Shown here: piece after piece, positions 61,138-64,000 of the stretch
How positions within the stretch are numbered: position 1 is the stretch's first letter
Layout: every line of letters starts with the position of its first letter
Origin: Bacillota bacterium
GTDB lineage: Bacteria; Bacillota; Limnochordia; Darwinibacteriales; JAAYFS01
Assembly: GCA_012728115.1 (NCBI GenBank)
Contig: JAAYFS010000052.1
Span: forward strand, 1-64,000
Direction: 5' to 3'
DNA length: 64,000 nt
Program-made: the position numbers and the translations under genes
Notes under the pieces: generated by a model
What the model saw: only the letters and a program-made list of their open reading frames with translations
The model's database searches: none
Told to the model about the DNA's origin: nothing

Positions 61138-62154
61138 TTAATCTGAAAAAAGTGCTGTAGCAAATGACTCAGGATCAAAGTCCTGTAGATCTTCATTTTG
61201 CTCGCCTACACCAACCAATTTAACTGGTATTTTTAGCTCATGAGACAAAGCAAGGATGATTCCGCCTTTAGCTGTTCCATCTAATTTGGTTAAAACGATC
61301 CCTGTTAATGGCACAACTTCGTTAAACAAGCGCGCTTGCGATAATGCGTTCTGTCCAGTAGTAGCATCGATAACTAAGAGTACTTCATCTGGCTCACGCC
61401 CCAATTCCTTAGATACCACCCTATACACCTTTCCTAATTCCGCCATCAAATTCTTTTTAGTTTGTAAACGTCCAGCGGTATCTAAAAGCAAAACATCCGC
61501 TTTTCTTGCCTTTGCGGCTGCCACCGCATCAAATGCTACTGCGGCAGGATCACTTCCTTCTTTATGAGCGATAATGTCTACGCCGATTCTTGTTGCCCAA
61601 GTTTCCAACTGCTCGATCGCAGCAGCGCGGAAGGTATCGCCAGCAGCAAACAGAACCTTGGCTTGTTCTTGCTTCAGTCGATAACCTAACTTACCAATGG
61701 TAGTGGTTTTACCTGCTCCATTAACGCCGACTACCATAATAACTGCAGGTGAGTTATCTCCAATGGCCAAAGGAGCGGCATTTTCCGAGAAAATGCTAAC
61801 GATAACTTGCTCAAGTGTTTCTTTCAGTTGAATTCCTTCTTTTAACTTGTCGCGTTTTGCTCTTTCTCTTAACTCGTCGATTAAGTACATTGTGGTTTCA
61901 AAGCCGACATCAGCTTGAATCAGCAGATCTTCCAGTTCTTCGAATAATTCTTCATCAATCGTTCTACCAGTAAGAAGTGATTCGACTTTACCAAAAAGAC
62001 CTTGTCTAGTCTTTGAAAGACCACTTTTCAACCGTTGAAAGAAATTATTCTTTGTCTCAGTATTTTCAGTACTGACAGTTTCCGTACTGAGAGTATCAGT
62101 AGTGTTTTTTATCTCATCATCTTTTCTTCTGCGGAAAATATTTCTCCAGCCCAT
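61138..62154 (-). CDS. ftsY: Signal recognition particle receptor FtsY
   Basis: FtsY docks the SRP at the membrane. A short charged N-terminus (about 1-30, basic then Thr/Glu-rich) stands in for the long acidic A domain of E. coli. The NG domain follows, with VVGVNGAGKTTTIGKLG, DTFRAAAIEQLETWA, DTAGRLQTKKNLM and TKLDGTAKGG. It has 338 residues. It lies 11 bases after smc, the standard Bacillota order. Confidence 0.97.
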   Translation of the reverse strand: MGWRNIFRRRKDDEIKNTTDTLSTETVSTENTETKNNFFQRLKSGLSKTRQGLFGKVESLLTGRTIDEELFEELEDLLIQADVGFETTMYLIDELRERAKRDKLKEGIQLKETLEQVIVSIFSENAAPLAIGDNSPAVIMVVGVNGAGKTTTIGKLGYRLKQEQAKVLFAAGDTFRAAAIEQLETWATRIGVDIIAHKEGSDPAAVAFDAVAAAKARKADVLLLDTAGRLQTKKNLMAELGKVYRVVSKELGREPDEVLLVIDATTGQNALSQARLFNEVVPLTGIVLTKLDGTAKGGIILALSHELKIPVKLVGVGEQNEDLQDFDPESFATALFSD

Positions 62155-62165
62155 GACTTTCCCCC

Positions 62166-64000
62166 TTAACTAATCTGACTTAATCTAACCGATACCAACT
62201 GCGAAATGGCTTGCTTAGACATCGTAATTCCATAGAGATTATCTGCATTCTCGATAGTGCTTTGTCGATGGCTGATCACTAAACACTGGGTTTCTTGGGA
62301 GAAAGATTTTAACAAACGCGAAAACCTTTCCAAATTACCCTCATCCAAAGCGGCATCGATTTCGTCAAGAATGCAGAAAGGTGTTGGCTTAGCCTTTCGG
62401 ATCGAAAAAAGTAATGCAATTGCAGTCAGCGCTCTTTCACCACCAGAAAGCATTAATACATTCTGAAGCTTTTTCCCTGGTGGTTGGGCGATAATATCCA
62501 CACCGGTGTTTAACAAATCCGTTGGATCCGCGAGTACTAAATCAGCATGTCCTCCTTGAAATAACTCTTGAAAAAGATTTTTAAACTCATTCCTGACCTG
62601 CTCGAAAGTTTCTGCAAATCTTTGTTTCGATACCTCATCCATTTCCCTAATAACTTTTTCTAACGAGCCCTTTGCTTCATAAAGATCGTTAAGTTGTGAT
62701 TCTAAAAACTCACAACGCTCGCTAACTTCCTGGAATTCTTCTATCGCTTTAAGATTCACATCCCCAAGTTCCATGAGCTCGATCTTTAGTCGATCGATCT
62801 CTTTCTTTAAATGAGTACGAGACTCTTTAACTTCCCGAGCTAATGCTTGTTCTTCACTGACCTGGCGATCAGCGAGTCTTTCCGACACTTGTCCCATTTC
62901 ATACTCAATTTTATTTATCTTTAAGTCTAATTCATTAATTCGAACCTCAACTTGTCTAAATCTTTTTTGATAGGCTTTTACTTGTTGATTTTCCTCAAGC
63001 AACAAATTTTGTTTGGTTAGGCGTTCAGTCCTAATCTTTTCTATTTTTTCGGCTAAAACAGTCTTTTGCTGGCGTTTATTATCGTAGTCATTTTTGTCCG
63101 CCTGCATTTGTTCTTCCAGTTCAGCTAGCAAGTTTTTCAATAACGCGATTTCATTCTGTTGTCTAACACTTTCATTAATCTGGCGTTGATAAAGCTCTTC
63201 AAGATCCTTTAATTGTCTGCGCTTTTGATTCACAATACCAGCTATTTCTGTTAGCTTGATTCTCTGCTGGGTAACATTCTCAGATGATTTCTCAATATCT
63301 TGACTATACACTCTAAGCTCTTCTTCAAGATTCTTAATTGTTAAGCGTAACTCAACTTCCTCATGCTCTAATTCTTTCAGCCTTTTGCTCGCTAACTTCT
63401 CTTCTTCATGAAGACTATTCAAGCTAAGTTTAAGCTCCTCACAATCGCCCGATTTGGATTCGATTTGGAAATCTAACTGAACTAACTCTGTTTCGTAACG
63501 GGTCAATTGGGTATCTAATTGCCTGATTTCATTTTCGAGTTCTCGATTCGCATTCATTAACTCATTTATCTGGCTATTAAACTCGCTTATACTCCTATTC
63601 AAACCCACTTGCTCTTGTTTAAGCACTTCGATCTCTTGGTTTAACGTTTGTACTAAAATCTCGATCTCAGAAATCCTACTTTTTCTTTGTAATAAACCAA
63701 CCGTCTTGGTTCCTAGACTCCCACCCGTCATTGCTCCGCTAGGCATGATTAACTCGCCAGCCTTGGTGACGATCCTACTAAAGGATGGAAGTACACTCCT
63801 TAGTGCGAGTGCAGTATCGAGATCCTCGGTAATAACAACTCGTCCTAAAAGAGATGCTATTGCTGAATGGATTTTCGGATCATACTTTAGTAAATTGACA
63901 GCTGGTCCATGAACCCCAGAAATTTCCCAATACTTTGCAAACCCCTTTGGAAATTCTGAATATTTTATTTCGTCGAGAGGTAAAAACGTAGCTCGTCCAG
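62166..64000 (-). CDS. smc: Chromosome segregation protein SMC, C-terminal half (cut by right edge)
   Basis: The frame is open to the window end. It begins inside the hinge domain (RGATFLPLDEIKY..., then LLGRVVITEDLDTALAL and VTKAGELIMPSGAMTGGS). The second coiled coil runs from about 63700 to 62560, and the C-terminal head follows. The head has the signature motif NVLMLSGGERALTAIALLF and Walker B PFCILDEIDAALDEGNLERF. SMC with ScpAB condenses and separates chromosomes. The N-terminal head and first coiled coil lie outside the window. An in-frame ATG at 63746 is internal, not the start. Confidence 0.97.
   Translation of the reverse strand, partial: GRATFLPLDEIKYSEFPKGFAKYWEISGVHGPAVNLLKYDPKIHSAIASLLGRVVITEDLDTALALRSVLPSFSRIVTKAGELIMPSGAMTGGSLGTKTVGLLQRKSRISEIEILVQTLNQEIEVLKQEQVGLNRSISEFNSQINELMNANRELENEIRQLDTQLTRYETELVQLDFQIESKSGDCEELKLSLNSLHEEEKLASKRLKELEHEEVELRLTIKNLEEELRVYSQDIEKSSENVTQQRIKLTEIAGIVNQKRRQLKDLEELYQRQINESVRQQNEIALLKNLLAELEEQMQADKNDYDNKRQQKTVLAEKIEKIRTERLTKQNLLLEENQQVKAYQKRFRQVEVRINELDLKINKIEYEMGQVSERLADRQVSEEQALAREVKESRTHLKKEIDRLKIELMELGDVNLKAIEEFQEVSERCEFLESQLNDLYEAKGSLEKVIREMDEVSKQRFAETFEQVRNEFKNLFQELFQGGHADLVLADPTDLLNTGVDIIAQPPGKKLQNVLMLSGGERALTAIALLFSIRKAKPTPFCILDEIDAALDEGNLERFSRLLKSFSQETQCLVISHRQSTIENADNLYGITMSKQAISQLVSVRLSQIS

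Noticed and set aside
62166-63746. A 526-residue protein starting at 63746
   Set aside because: The same frame continues without a stop to the window edge and encodes the SMC hinge, so this is the end of a longer gene.
1-64000. CRISPR array, tRNA, rRNA or insertion sequence
   Set aside because: No regularly spaced repeats, cloverleaf-like segments or transposase-like frames were seen in the gaps, all of which are shorter than about 300 bases.

Overview
The window is a low-to-moderate GC chromosomal segment of a flagellated member of the Bacillota (Firmicutes), most likely from a Clostridia-like lineage. This rests on PolC, CodY, a FliY-type switch protein, the SRP regulator YlxM, RbgA/YlqF, HslUV next to codY, and a gene order that follows the Bacillus subtilis run smc-ftsY-ylxM-ffh-rpsP ... 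topA-trmFO-xerC-hslVU-codY-fla operon-sigD-rpsB-tsf-pyrH-frr-uppS-cdsA-dxr-rseP-polC-rimP-nusA-ylxR. I cannot name a genus. Apart from one gene (comM, + strand), every gene is on the minus strand, so transcription runs from the right end of the window to the left. I see no insertion sequence, prophage, CRISPR array, tRNA or rRNA.

Layout in the direction of transcription. (1) 64000-56400: smc (cut by the right edge), ftsY, then a strong promoter for ylxM-ffh-rpsP-khpA-rimM-trmD-rplS-lepB (protein targeting, ribosome assembly and tRNA modification). (2) 56400-51900: rbgA, rnhB, an HD-GYP protein, yraN, a D,D-carboxypeptidase and an Lrp-type regulator. (3) 51900-44600: divergently read comM (+) and a small zinc-ribbon gene, then dprA, topA, trmFO and a Xer recombinase. 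A near-perfect CodY box lies in the divergent promoter region. (4) 44600-41750: hslV-hslU-codY, closed by a strong terminator. (5) 41700-17280: a large flagellar operon of about 30 genes, from flgB to sigD and a SwrB-position gene, including the hook, the type III export apparatus, the MotAB stator, FlhFG and a PilZ protein. No chemotaxis gene and no fliM are present in it. (6) 17290-7360: rpsB, tsf and pyrH, with terminators after rpsB and after tsf, then frr, uppS, cdsA, an AI-2E-family membrane protein, dxr, rseP, ispG and a family 2 glycosyltransferase. (7) 7360-1: polC, a membrane-anchored MutS-family ATPase, rimP, nusA and the first codons of ylxR/rnpM.

The window is mostly core genome, so the interest lies in departures from the usual form. 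PolC lacks the whole proofreading exonuclease insertion and is followed in the same operon by a membrane-anchored MutS-domain ATPase. The flagellar operon has a single FliY-type switch protein where FliM and FliY are expected. The operon leader carries a sigma-28-like -10 element, two adjacent palindromes and a short upstream reading frame that overlaps flgB. The RbgA/YlqF P-loop has Asn in place of its Lys. A CodY box lies exactly in the spacer of a divergent promoter. The rimP-nusA leader carries a hairpin and T-tract resembling the NusA-responsive attenuators known from other bacteria. Functional statements come from motifs and gene order read by eye; no database search was run.
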